Assembly: GCF_001006805.1 (NCBI RefSeq) | Contig: NZ_LN811365.1 | Coordinates: 1 to 64,000, forward strand | DNA length: 64,000 nt | Reading direction: 5' to 3' | Source of the DNA: Microvirga massiliensis | GTDB lineage: Bacteria; Pseudomonadota; Alphaproteobacteria; Rhizobiales; Beijerinckiaceae | In this document: positions 8,615 through 16,791 of the stretch, piece after piece | How the letters are laid out: each line of letters starts with the position of its first letter | How positions within the stretch are numbered: position 1 is the stretch's first letter | Notes under the pieces: generated by a model | Seen by the model: the letters and a program-made list of their open reading frames with translations, nothing else | Database searches by the model: none | Told to the model about the DNA's origin: nothing | Made by a program: the position numbers and the translations under genes

Positions 8615-9123
8615 GTGATCGATCCTATCTGTTTCAGATGTAAGCGGCAGGCCGGAAAGGGAAATTCCCGATGCGGCCTGGCCAGTGGCGCAGCCGAATC
8701 GCACCTGTGACCGGATGGCCCGCAATTCGGCTCGTCGGTGATTGGGAAGAAGTCCGAACGCGCGCCCGCGCCTTGCGCAGGCGTAACGGCCCGATCGTCT
8801 GGCCAAATGACGAAGTTGCCCACATACGCCTAGAGAGTGACTTTTACAAGGCAAAGCCGGATAGCAATTGCCGCGGCAGCAGGGACCCCGATATGGTCTC
8901 GCTCGGTCGAGAGCGCCATCCATCGTGGCCAAGCTTCGACGGCCGGCACTTTCCCGCCTGAATCGGAACCTGCGCCCCGTCCTGAAACGGCTCCGCCCGG
9001 GAGCAGGCGGGCAGGTTAAGGAATGGTGGTGATCGGCTGTTCGGCCGATGGTGGATCTGCCAAGCCAAGATTACTCTGGAGAGTAAGGAGAAACCTGCGT
9101 CGCAGGCGGTCAGGGCAGCCATT
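8615..9123. other. Intergenic region between rpsU and pobA
   Basis: About 500 nt without a convincing gene. Short open frames on both strands lack ribosome sites and recognisable domains. The left part must hold the rpsU promoter. Near pobA there are two dyads: ATCGGC and GCCGAT around a 6-nt loop (9032-9049), and the perfect inverted repeat at 9071-9086 listed separately. Confidence 0.5.
9071..9086. promoter_or_regulatory. Inverted repeat upstream of pobA, candidate operator
   Basis: TTACTCT and AGAGTAA are perfect complements separated by GG, 37 nt before the pobA start. The AT-rich dyad stands out in GC-rich DNA and is placed where a regulator of 4-hydroxybenzoate hydroxylase would bind. 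No PobR-type regulator gene is adjacent. Confidence 0.5.
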
Positions 9124-10314
9124 ATGGGAAAGATGCGCACTCAGGTCGGCATCGTCGGCGCTGGTCCCGCTGGTCTCTTCCTGGCCCACCTGCTTCATCT
9201 TACCGGAATCGAGGCCGTCATCGTGGAGGCCAAGTCCCGCCGCTACGTCGAGGAGCGGATCCGCGCGGGAGTCCTGGAGCAGGGCGTTCGAGATCTCCTG
9301 GTCGAGACCGGCATCGGAGAGCGGATGAAGCTAGAGGGCCTCCTGCATCACGGCATCAACCTGAGGTTCGGAGGGGAGAAGCGGCGGATCGACTTTTCCG
9401 ATCTCGCCGACGGCCAAGCCGTGACGGTCTACAGCCAGCATGAGGTCGTGAAGGACCTGGTGGCTGCCCGGATCGGGGCCGGGGGCACGATCATCTTCGA
9501 GGCCGAGGACGTCCGGGCCGACGGATTCGAGGGTCAGCACCCGGTCATCCGCTTCACCGCGGGTGGAGAGCGGCATGAGCTGTTCTGCGACTACATCGCT
9601 GGTTGCGACGGGTCCCATGGAATCTGCCGGTCCTCGATCCCCGAGGGGGCACTGACGAGCTTCGAGCGTGTCTATCCCTTCGCATGGCTCGGTATCCTGG
9701 CTCGGGCTGCTCCGGCATCCGAGGAGCTCATCTATGCGCAACACGAGCGTGGGTTCGCTCTTCTGTCCATGCGGTCGCCCACGATCAGCCGGTTGTATGT
9801 CCAGGTCGATCCGCACGAGGATCTGGCGAACTGGCCAGACGACAGGATCTGGGAGGAACTGCAGATTCGGCTCGGCGGAGGCACCGGGTGGCAACTCACG
9901 GAGGGCCCTGTTCTTCAGAAGGGCATCACGGCAATGCGCTCCTTCGTGACCGAGCCGATGCAGTACGGTCGGCTCTTTCTCGCAGGAGATGCGGCGCATA
10001 TCGTGCCGCCTACGGGCGCCAAGGGGATGAACCTTGCGATCGCAGACGTCCGGGTCCTGGCCAGGGCGCTCCAATCCTTTTACGAGACCGGCCGGACCGA
10101 TCGGCTCGAGGCGTACTCCGCCACGTGCCTCCGGCGGATCTGGAAGGTCCAGCGGTTTTCGTGGTGGATGACCTCGATGCTTCACCACTTCCCCGAGCAC
10201 ACGCCCTTCGATCATCGGCGGCAACTCGCCGAGCTCGACTACGTCACCTCGTCCCGGGTCGGCGGGGCGACACTCGCCGAGAATTATGTCGGGCTGCCGT
10301 TCGACGATCCCTGA
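9124..10314 (+). CDS. pobA: 4-hydroxybenzoate 3-monooxygenase (FAD, NADPH)
   Basis: 396 residues, the normal PobA length. It hydroxylates 4-hydroxybenzoate to protocatechuate, feeding the beta-ketoadipate pathway. Visible motifs: FAD-binding GAGPAGL near residue 12; the DG motif in GCDGSHGICR; and the second FAD motif GDAAHIVPPTGAKGMNLA near residue 290. The N-terminal block including ERIRAGVLEQG is characteristic of PobA rather than of other group A flavin hydroxylases. An alternative ATG lies three codons further in. No protocatechuate genes or PobR-type regulator accompany it in this window, so it is a single-gene unit, possibly controlled through the dyad at 9071-9086. Confidence 0.93.
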   Translation: MGKMRTQVGIVGAGPAGLFLAHLLHLTGIEAVIVEAKSRRYVEERIRAGVLEQGVRDLLVETGIGERMKLEGLLHHGINLRFGGEKRRIDFSDLADGQAVTVYSQHEVVKDLVAARIGAGGTIIFEAEDVRADGFEGQHPVIRFTAGGERHELFCDYIAGCDGSHGICRSSIPEGALTSFERVYPFAWLGILARAAPASEELIYAQHERGFALLSMRSPTISRLYVQVDPHEDLANWPDDRIWEELQIRLGGGTGWQLTEGPVLQKGITAMRSFVTEPMQYGRLFLAGDAAHIVPPTGAKGMNLAIADVRVLARALQSFYETGRTDRLEAYSATCLRRIWKVQRFSWWMTSMLHHFPEHTPFDHRRQLAELDYVTSSRVGGATLAENYVGLPFDDP

Positions 10315-10432
10315 TCCCGGCCCCGCATACCCCTGAGACCTTTCTTCTCCGCGGCCGGCGGCACGGCACCCTATATAGCGGTCCGGGTGTTTATGGCTCC
10401 CGAACGCTCACATCATCGGCAGGAGAGAGAAT

Positions 10433-10867
10433 ATGGGCCTGTTCGGCTCGACATCGGCACGGCACGACAAGACCTTCGAGGTGGAACACAGCGAAGAGGA
10501 GTGGCGCCGTCGCCTTACCCGGGAGCAGTACCGCGTCCTGCGCGAGCACGGGACCGAGCGCGCCGGAACAAGTCCACTCGACCGCGAGAAGCGCACGGGC
10601 ACGTTCCATTGCGCGGCCTGCGAGGCACCTCTCTACAGTTCGGAGCAGAAATTCGACAGCGGGACGGGCTGGCCGAGCTTCTGGCGCCCGCTCGAAGGGG
10701 CCGTGGAGACCAGCACGGATCGCTCGTTCTTCATGGTCCGGACCGAGGTGCATTGCGCACGCTGCGGCGGGCATCTGGGCCACGTCTTCAATGACGGCCC
10801 GCCACCCACCGGGTTGCGCTACTGCATGAACGGCGTCGCGATGCGCTTCAAGCCGACCGAGGACTGA
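10433..10867 (+). CDS. msrB: Peptide-methionine (R)-S-oxide reductase
   Basis: 144 residues. It repairs methionine-R-sulfoxide in proteins using a thioredoxin-linked catalytic cysteine. The two zinc-binding CxxC pairs are present (CAAC near residue 58 and CARC near 107). The [11 protein letters not shown] block is intact, and the catalytic Cys lies in RYCMNGVAM, a variant of the usual RYCINS. No signal peptide, so cytoplasmic. Monocistronic and convergent with the polyphosphate kinase gene. Confidence 0.95.
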   Translation: MGLFGSTSARHDKTFEVEHSEEEWRRRLTREQYRVLREHGTERAGTSPLDREKRTGTFHCAACEAPLYSSEQKFDSGTGWPSFWRPLEGAVETSTDRSFFMVRTEVHCARCGGHLGHVFNDGPPPTGLRYCMNGVAMRFKPTED

Positions 10868-10882
10868 GGTTGGCGTGCCACG

Positions 10883-10905
10883 GGGGCTGCGCACGCTCCA
10901 GCCCC
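10883..10905. terminator. Possible hairpin terminator between convergent genes
   Basis: GGGGCTG and CAGCCCC form a 7-bp stem with a 9-nt loop in the 45-nt gap between the convergent msrB and ppk2 genes. There is no T tract on either side, so this is only a positional candidate. Confidence 0.3.
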
Positions 10906-10912
10906 TCGAGCC

Positions 10913-11731
10913 TCATGTGATCGTGTAGGTTCCCGGAGCCCAGGAGGGGGCCGGGTATTGCGGGTCCATCTCCTTGAGCGTGGCGCGTACGACCCGCGCG
11001 ACAACGGCGTTTCGGACCCATTTGCGATCGGCTGGCACGACGTGCCAGGGCGCATACGCCGTCGAGCATCGGGTCACCGCGGCCTCGTATGCGGCCATGA
11101 ACTCGTCCCAACGCGCCCGGTCCTCGAGGTCGCCCGGATCGAACTTCCAATATTTGGTGGGGTCCTCGAGCCGGTCGCGAAGGCGTTCTGCCTGCCGCTC
11201 CTTCGAGATGTGCAGCATGAATTTGAGGATCCGGGTGCCGTTCTCCGTCAGCATCCGCTCGAAATCGTTGATCTGAGCGTAGCGCCGCTCAATTTCCTCC
11301 GCGGGCACGAGATTACGGACTTTGACGACCAGAACGTCCTCGTAATGGGAGCGGTTGAAGATGCCGATCGTGCCGAGTCGAGGGGCCGCGATGTGCGCGC
11401 GGCGGAGATAGTCATGCGCAAGATCGTCCTCGGTCGGCCGCCGGAAGGGTGTTGCGGTAACGCCCAGCGGACCGGTCTCATTGAACACGGCCCGGATCGT
11501 GCCATCCTTTCCCGAGGTGTCAGTGCCCTGCAGGATCACGAGCAAGGCCCGGCGACCTTCGGCATAAAGGCGATCCTGCAGGACATCGATCCCCCGGGCG
11601 ATTTCGGCCGTCTCGGCCTTCGTGGCGTCCTCATCGGGCAGACCCAGCTTGGCCCGCGGATCACGATCCGCCAAGCGAGCAGGCTGGCCAGGCGTCACCC
11701 GGACCTGCTCCACGAGATGCGCAATATCCAT
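10913..11731 (-). CDS. ppk2: Polyphosphate kinase 2 family protein
   Basis: 272 residues. PPK2 enzymes transfer phosphate between inorganic polyphosphate and nucleotides. The Walker A loop GTDTSGKDGT (near residue 66) and the lid/Walker B region FNRSHYEDVLV are intact. A single kinase domain of this size and the ADP/AMP-phosphorylating type of motif set point to a polyphosphate-driven nucleotide kinase, but the subclass cannot be fixed. The start at 11731 has GGGAGGA 6 nt upstream; longer in-frame starts would precede this ribosome site. Confidence 0.88.
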   Translation of the reverse strand: MDIAHLVEQVRVTPGQPARLADRDPRAKLGLPDEDATKAETAEIARGIDVLQDRLYAEGRRALLVILQGTDTSGKDGTIRAVFNETGPLGVTATPFRRPTEDDLAHDYLRRAHIAAPRLGTIGIFNRSHYEDVLVVKVRNLVPAEEIERRYAQINDFERMLTENGTRILKFMLHISKERQAERLRDRLEDPTKYWKFDPGDLEDRARWDEFMAAYEAAVTRCSTAYAPWHVVPADRKWVRNAVVARVVRATLKEMDPQYPAPSWAPGTYTIT

Positions 11732-11853
11732 TCGTAATCCTCCCATCTTCCGCAACCCTATCGGAACGAAGCAGTTCCCTGTCATGTGGGTCCGAATCTG
11801 TCGGCAATGCGGGACGACGCGAGAAGGCGCGGCGGAGGCCTGAGAGGAAAGCG

Positions 11854-12882
11854 ATGAAGCGAGACTTCGGAGAAATCCAGGGCAGGGGTGTCGAGGAGGT
11901 GGTGCTGCGATCGGCATCGGGGGCCGAGGCGTCGATCATCACCTATGGCGCGATCGTACGCGATCTCAAAATACCGGCGGCCCATGGTCTCCAGCGGGTC
12001 GTGACCGGCCTCACCGCGCTCGAGGACTATGTCGCCTACTCGCCGTATTTCGGCGCCATCGCGGGACGTTACGCCAATCGTATTGCCGGCGGGCGCTTCG
12101 TACTGGACGGCACCGTCCACCAGCTTTCGCTCAACGAGTGCGGACGCCATACGCTTCATGGAGGGGAACGTGGCCTCAGCAAGGGAGTCTGGCAGCTTGC
12201 CGCCTGGGACGAGGCATCGGCGGCGCTCGTCCATGTATCACCCGACGGAGATTGCGGTTTCCCGGGTACGCTCGTGACCACCTGCATTTACCGGCTGCTC
12301 GGCAACACGCTTCGAATCGAGCTTTCTGCGACCACCGACAAGCCAACGCCGGTCAATCTGTGTCACCACTCCTATTTCAATCTCGATGGCAGCGCCGATA
12401 TCCTCGACCACATGCTCGAGATCGCAGCGGATTTCTACACGCCGGTCGATGCGGATCTGATCCCGACCGGAGAGATCTCATCCGTCGCCGGGACGCCGTA
12501 CGACTTCCGGGAGTCTCGTCCGGTGCGCCGAGAGGCAGGCGGCCGCCTCGTTCATTATGACATCAACTTCGTCCTTGCGCGGGACCGGATCGAACCGTCG
12601 GGTATCGCGAACCGTCCGATGGCCTTTGCAGGCAGATTGGCGGCTCCTCGTGGAGGTCTCGCGCTCGAGGTCTGGACGACGCAGCCCGGTCTCCAGGTCT
12701 ATGATGCGCTCATGACGAACGTGCCGGTGCCGGGTCTCGATGGTGCGCGCTACGGCCGGAACTGCGGCCTCTGCCTCGAGACACAGCATTTCCCGGATAG
12801 CCCAAACCGTCCTCACTTTCCGGACACCACCCTGCACCCCGATTCGGTCTACCGGCAGGTCACCGAGTATCGCTTTCTCTGA
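11854..12882 (+). CDS. galM: Aldose 1-epimerase (mutarotase)
   Basis: 342 residues, full length. It interconverts the alpha and beta anomers of hexoses. The catalytic His pair lies in GRHTLHGG and HHSYFNLDGS, and the catalytic base Glu in CLETQHFPDSPN near the C-terminus. The substrate-binding stretch DADLIPTGEI is standard. GAGAGGAA lies just before the ATG. No sugar operon is attached, so it is probably a stand-alone gene. Confidence 0.92.
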   Translation: MKRDFGEIQGRGVEEVVLRSASGAEASIITYGAIVRDLKIPAAHGLQRVVTGLTALEDYVAYSPYFGAIAGRYANRIAGGRFVLDGTVHQLSLNECGRHTLHGGERGLSKGVWQLAAWDEASAALVHVSPDGDCGFPGTLVTTCIYRLLGNTLRIELSATTDKPTPVNLCHHSYFNLDGSADILDHMLEIAADFYTPVDADLIPTGEISSVAGTPYDFRESRPVRREAGGRLVHYDINFVLARDRIEPSGIANRPMAFAGRLAAPRGGLALEVWTTQPGLQVYDALMTNVPVPGLDGARYGRNCGLCLETQHFPDSPNRPHFPDTTLHPDSVYRQVTEYRFL

Positions 12883-12913
12883 AGGAGCGAGTACAGGCCG
12901 CAAGCAGGCGTGC

Positions 12914-14107
12914 TCAGCCCATCTCGGACGTGTTGAAGTCTTCGGCGATCCCGAACAACTCACGCTCGTCCTCGACGCCGCGCAGGTGGTGGCGTCCGAG
13001 GCTTCTGACCGGCCAACCGCAGGCTTTGGCAATGGGCTCCGACAGGAGGAGTGATTCTCCAAGAGACGTGCAGAGCGCCTCCATGCGGCTTGCCTCGTTG
13101 ACCGCAGGTCCGATGACCGTGAAATCGAGGCGCGTCCGAGATCCGATATTGCCGTAGAACACGGTTCCGTAGTGGAGCGCTACGTCGAGCGCGAGGCTCT
13201 GCTCGCCCGAGTGCAGCTCGTTGACTTTCGAGTTGGCCGCGAGAGCTGCACGAGCAGCCTCGACAGCCGATGCCGCCGCCCGTTCGAGCGTCATGTCGGC
13301 GCCGATCGGAACGATGGCGAGCAGGCCGTCACCAAGAAAGTTCAGGATCTCACCGCTATGCGCTTCGATCGGGCCCGCCATGGCTTCGAGGTGCTCCCCG
13401 AGACGTTGAATGAGTTCGCCGCTTTTCGCGATGTCGGCCAGCGGGGTGAAGCCCCGAAGATCGGCGACGAGCAGAACCGTCTCGATGGTCTGGCCGGAGC
13501 CGCGGCGCATCTCGCCGCCGAGCACATGGCGGCCCGCATGAGGCCCGACATATGCATCGAGCACACTGATCGTCAGGTCGAGGAGAGCGATGCGATAGGC
13601 GGCGAGGCTCAGCGGTGGGACGAGGGAAGCGAGAAGCGCGACATGCTCGGTCCGGAAGCCGCCGGCTTGATCGGTTGCGAAAGAGAGTGCGGCTCCGGTC
13701 AAAGCCGGGGCTTGTGCCCTCTCGAAGCGCACCAGGTGGGCGATGTAGTCCGTTGCGCCTTGCGTCTTGAGCGTTGCGAATGCGGGAAAGCTGGCTGATT
13801 TCAGAGCATCGTCACGCCAGCGCGAACACCGGAGTCCATTTGCAAGCATGTAGGCGAATGGCGATCTGTCGAAGGTGCCCGGCTCTTCCTCGTGGAGGAT
13901 CCATTCGACAGCGGCGCCGGCACTGCGAGTCCAGGTGTGATTGGCAACTCGAAAATTCGGATTGACTGTGGGCAGCGCGATATAGGCCCGAAGCAGCGGG
14001 ACGCCGGCCGCAATGACGCGCTGCGCGAAGCCATCGAGGAGATCCCGAATGCCTGCCCCCGTGAGACCCTGTTCGACGATCCACGCGGTGATCTCGGCAT
14101 GATCCAT
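12914..14107 (-). CDS. Class III adenylate cyclase
   Basis: 397 residues. The N-terminal half (about 1-190) is an alphaproteobacterial sensory-type domain without membrane segments. The C-terminal half (about 205-385) is a class III nucleotidyl cyclase: the first metal-binding Asp in VADLRGFT, the second in LGDGLLAI, the adenine-specifying Asp in LDFTVIG, and transition-state Asn and Arg in AVNEASRME. All key residues are present, so it should make cAMP as a homodimer. The ligand of the N-terminal domain is unknown. Convergent with galM; not in an operon. Confidence 0.88.
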   Translation of the reverse strand: MDHAEITAWIVEQGLTGAGIRDLLDGFAQRVIAAGVPLLRAYIALPTVNPNFRVANHTWTRSAGAAVEWILHEEEPGTFDRSPFAYMLANGLRCSRWRDDALKSASFPAFATLKTQGATDYIAHLVRFERAQAPALTGAALSFATDQAGGFRTEHVALLASLVPPLSLAAYRIALLDLTISVLDAYVGPHAGRHVLGGEMRRGSGQTIETVLLVADLRGFTPLADIAKSGELIQRLGEHLEAMAGPIEAHSGEILNFLGDGLLAIVPIGADMTLERAAASAVEAARAALAANSKVNELHSGEQSLALDVALHYGTVFYGNIGSRTRLDFTVIGPAVNEASRMEALCTSLGESLLLSEPIAKACGWPVRSLGRHHLRGVEDERELFGIAEDFNTSEMG

Positions 14108-14208
14108 GGACGGCGTTCCCTCGCCGGCATCAGCCCTTCGGTCGGCGAAGCGGCAAGGCGATGCCTGACGATTGATATCACATATGCGCCGTCGTTTTTA
14201 CATGGAGA

Positions 14209-14470
14209 GCGTCGCGGTTCACCCCTCACGCGCCCCTTTGGGGCGCCCCCCCGTTACGGGCGAAGCGAAGGTACATTTGGGTTCGTTCTGCCAAATTGGG
14301 GTGACCTCTCCTACAAGGGGCAAGGTGCTGTGTGAGGGCCGCCTATTCACCTCTTCCTTAAGGGGAGAGGTCGCCGCGAAGGGGAGGGTGAGGATCGCAG
14401 CGCCATGCCTGCAAGCATAGCACAATTCTGCACTCAACAAATGAGGCGCGGTAGGCCACTCATCACCCTC
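14209..14470. repeat. Intergenic repeat-like element with several dyads
   Basis: The 418-nt gap between the cyclase gene and the binding-protein gene holds no gene. It contains a perfect 7-bp hairpin with TTT loop at 14230-14246 and an imperfect palindrome around TTAA at 14349-14371. Other blocks resemble AGGGGAGAGGT and GGGAGGGTGAGG. This composition is typical of dispersed intergenic palindromic repeats in Rhizobiales. No second copy of this exact family was seen in the window. Confidence 0.45.
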
Positions 14471-14525
14471 CCGTGACGGGAGTGAAGTCGCGCTGCGCTC
14501 ACCTGTGCGCAGCGCGATCCTTTCG

Positions 14526-15509
14526 TCAGTTCCCGATGCTGACTCCGGCCTTTGCGACCACGTCGCGCCAGGTCGCGACTTCCTTCTCGAATCGTGCGCG
14601 ATGCGCCTGAGGCGAGCGCTCGCCTTTGGGGAAGGTTTGCGTCCCGACATCCGCAAAACGCGCCTTCACGTTCTCATCGTTGAGAGCAACTTGCAACGCC
14701 TTGTTGAGCGTCTCGATCGCCTCCTTCGGAGTTCCCTTCGGCGCGTAGAGCCCATGCCAGATCACGAACTCGAAATTCGGGAAGCCGGCTTCGTGCATCG
14801 CTGGCACGTCCGGGAGTACCGAGAGACGGTTGGCTGACGTGACGGCGAAGGCCTTGATCGTATTGCCCTGGATCTGCGGAACCGCCGTCGTCGACTGGTC
14901 ACAGAGAAGATCGACCTGGCCTGCCATGAGATCGTTCATGGCGGGACCGGTCCCGCGATAGGCCGCCTCGGTGAACTTCGTATCGAGCGTCTGCTGAAGC
15001 AGCATGTTGCAGAGATGCGAATTCGAGCCGACGCCGGCATGGGCGGCGGTCGTCTTCGGCCCGTCGGCCTTCAGCTTGGCGAACAGCGCCTTGGCATCGG
15101 CAGCCGGGTAGTCCTTCTTCGTCGTGACGACCATCGGTCCGTAGTTCACGAGACCGACCGCTTCGATATCGCCCAGTGTGTCATATGGGAGCGACTTGTA
15201 GAGCGAGGCACCCGCAGCCAGGGCGACGTGGTGGATGAGAAGCGTGTATCCGTCCGGCTCTGCGCGCGTGAGCCGGGATGCGCCCGTCGTCCCACCGGCC
15301 CCGGCCACGTTCTCGATCACGACCTGCTGCTTCAGCGTCGTGGACATGGACTGCGCCACGAGGCGCGCGATGGCGTCGCTCGGTCCGCCTGCCGCGAACG
15401 GCACGATCATCGTGATCGTGCGGTTGGGATATGACTGCGCGAACGCAGATCCTGCCGTGAGGGCTGCGGCCAGGACGGCCGATGCCATACCGGCGATGAG
15501 GCGTTTCAT
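14526..15509 (-). CDS. TctC/Bug-family periplasmic solute-binding protein
   Basis: 327 residues. A signal peptide (KRLIAGMASAVLAAALTAG, cleaving after AFA) precedes YPNRTITMIVPFAAGGPSD, the hallmark of tripartite tricarboxylate transporter (TTT) binding proteins, which bind carboxylates between their two lobes. GAGGTTGASRLTRAEPDGYT is the second family block. The start at 15509 has AAGGGAG upstream. It follows the GntR-type regulator by 46 nt on the same strand and so is probably in its transcript. TTT membrane subunits are absent from the window. In known sulfolactate degraders the uptake system SlcHFG is of TTT type, so this may be the SlcH equivalent; that link is inference. Confidence 0.85.
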   Translation of the reverse strand: MKRLIAGMASAVLAAALTAGSAFAQSYPNRTITMIVPFAAGGPSDAIARLVAQSMSTTLKQQVVIENVAGAGGTTGASRLTRAEPDGYTLLIHHVALAAGASLYKSLPYDTLGDIEAVGLVNYGPMVVTTKKDYPAADAKALFAKLKADGPKTTAAHAGVGSNSHLCNMLLQQTLDTKFTEAAYRGTGPAMNDLMAGQVDLLCDQSTTAVPQIQGNTIKAFAVTSANRLSVLPDVPAMHEAGFPNFEFVIWHGLYAPKGTPKEAIETLNKALQVALNDENVKARFADVGTQTFPKGERSPQAHRARFEKEVATWRDVVAKAGVSIGN

Positions 15510-15555
15510 GAATGACTCCCTTGTGCTGATTCTGCTTGCGCTCAGCAGGTTCCGA

Positions 15556-16269
15556 TTACCGCAGGTCCGACAGATAATGGACGCTCTCCGTGCGGCATAG
15601 GGAGATGCGCCATTCCACCGGGCGGCTGTCGAGCGCATAGGCCGTCCGGTCGATCCTCAGGAATGGGTCGCCTGGCGCTCCACCGAGCGCTTTCGCCTCG
15701 CGCTTCTGCGCTGCCACGGCTTTCAGGCGCTCGGTCGCGCGCGCGATCGTCACCCCGTATCCCACGCTATAGAGTTGATAGAGATTGTTCGGCAAATCGC
15801 GCTGATCCAACCCCCGGAACAGGCTCTCCGGAAGATAGATGTGTTCGAAAATGCACGGCTGTTCGTCGAGTGACCGAACGCGCTCGATTCGGATCACCGA
15901 TTCGGTCTCAGCGAGGTCCAAGATGCGAGCGGCTTCGCTCTCGGGCCCCAGATGGACGCTCAGGACACGGCTCTCCGGGAAGCGTCTTTCACCCGTATCC
16001 GGCAGCAGTTTGAAGAACTGGAACAGGATCCGGGCGTCGTCATGCCGCGCCACGAACGTTCCTCGGCCCTGGCGTCTCGTGACGAGGTTCTCGGCTGTCA
16101 TTTCGTCGAGGGCCTTGCGGACGGTGCCCTGGCTGACGCCGAGGTCGGCCGCGATGTCGCCCTCGCTGGGCAGGATCTGACCAGCCTGCCAGACTCCGGT
16201 TGCGATCCGCTTCACGAGAATGTCGCGGACCTGCCGGTACAGGGGCCTGTAGCCGGGGGTATCGTCCAA
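15556..16269 (-). CDS. GntR/HutC-family transcriptional regulator
   Basis: 237 residues. The N-terminal winged helix is typical (PSEGDIAADLGVSQGTVRKAL near residues 35-54, then the wing RRQGRGTFVA), followed by a UTRA effector domain. Translation appears to start at TTG (16269), with AGGAG 7 nt upstream. It is divergent from suyA across a 125-nt gap containing the dyad at 16328-16339, so it is the likely regulator of the sulfolactate genes (role equivalent to SuyR). The effector is probably a pathway intermediate. Confidence 0.88.
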   Translation of the reverse strand: MDDTPGYRPLYRQVRDILVKRIATGVWQAGQILPSEGDIAADLGVSQGTVRKALDEMTAENLVTRRQGRGTFVARHDDARILFQFFKLLPDTGERRFPESRVLSVHLGPESEAARILDLAETESVIRIERVRSLDEQPCIFEHIYLPESLFRGLDQRDLPNNLYQLYSVGYGVTIARATERLKAVAAQKREAKALGGAPGDPFLRIDRTAYALDSRPVEWRISLCRTESVHYLSDLR

Positions 16270-16327
16270 GACCGCTCTCCTCTTGCGCGGGCGCCGCTCT
16301 GATCGGCGTTGACCAGAGCATCTTATA

Positions 16328-16339
16328 TCTTATACAAGA
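16328..16339. promoter_or_regulatory. Candidate GntR/HutC-type operator
   Basis: TCTTATACAAGA is a 12-bp dyad with one mismatched pair. It contains the TATAC core seen in many HutC-subfamily operators. It lies midway between the divergent regulator and suyA, and a half-site (TCTTATAT) sits next to it. Position and shape suggest dual control. Confidence 0.55.
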
Positions 16340-16394
16340 CTTGCACATCAACAACCCAGGGCCTCGTTGGAGGACGCCGAAGGAGACTGCACAA

Positions 16395-16682
16395 ATGGGA
16401 GCCCCGCATCTTCTGGTGCACGAGAAGAAGGACACGGTTGGGGTCGTCGTGGTGGAGGGCCTGAAGGCAGGCACGGACATGCTGTGCGTTGTGACCCACG
16501 ACAATTCCGCGTTCAATCTCACGTCGAAGATGGACGTGCCGATCGGACACAAGATCGCGCTCACGGACATCAAGGCCGGGGATACGGTCTGGAAATACGG
16601 CCAGGACATCGGAAAGGCCATCGCCGATATCGCGAAGGGCGAGCATGTCCACGTCCACAACGTGAAGACTAAGCGCTGGTGA
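16395..16682 (+). CDS. suyA: (2R)-3-sulfolactate sulfo-lyase, small subunit
   Basis: 95 residues: a single SAF-type domain of the UxaA hydro-lyase family ([21 protein letters not shown] at the start, and a C-terminal [12 protein letters not shown] block). In SuyAB, a small subunit of about 8-10 kDa and a large one of about 42 kDa together eliminate sulfite from 3-sulfolactate to give pyruvate. GGAG lies about 10 nt before this ATG; longer frames to the left run into the operator region. Altronate or galactarate dehydratase is the alternative, but the genes for SuyZ, SlcC and ComC homologues directly downstream favour sulfolactate. Confidence 0.8.
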   Translation: MGAPHLLVHEKKDTVGVVVVEGLKAGTDMLCVVTHDNSAFNLTSKMDVPIGHKIALTDIKAGDTVWKYGQDIGKAIADIAKGEHVHVHNVKTKRW

Positions 16683-16791
16683 GCCCGCGAGGGCAGGATC
16701 TCCTGCCGGAATTCGGTGCTGCAAACGATCCGATACCCTCGGTTTCCCGCCTGGAAGCCCCGGGGGGACCAACATCTTGATGGAGAGCCCG

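Noticed and set aside
10883-10905. Firm bidirectional terminator
   Set aside because: Stem of only 7 bp, long loop and no T tract on either side; listed only as weak.
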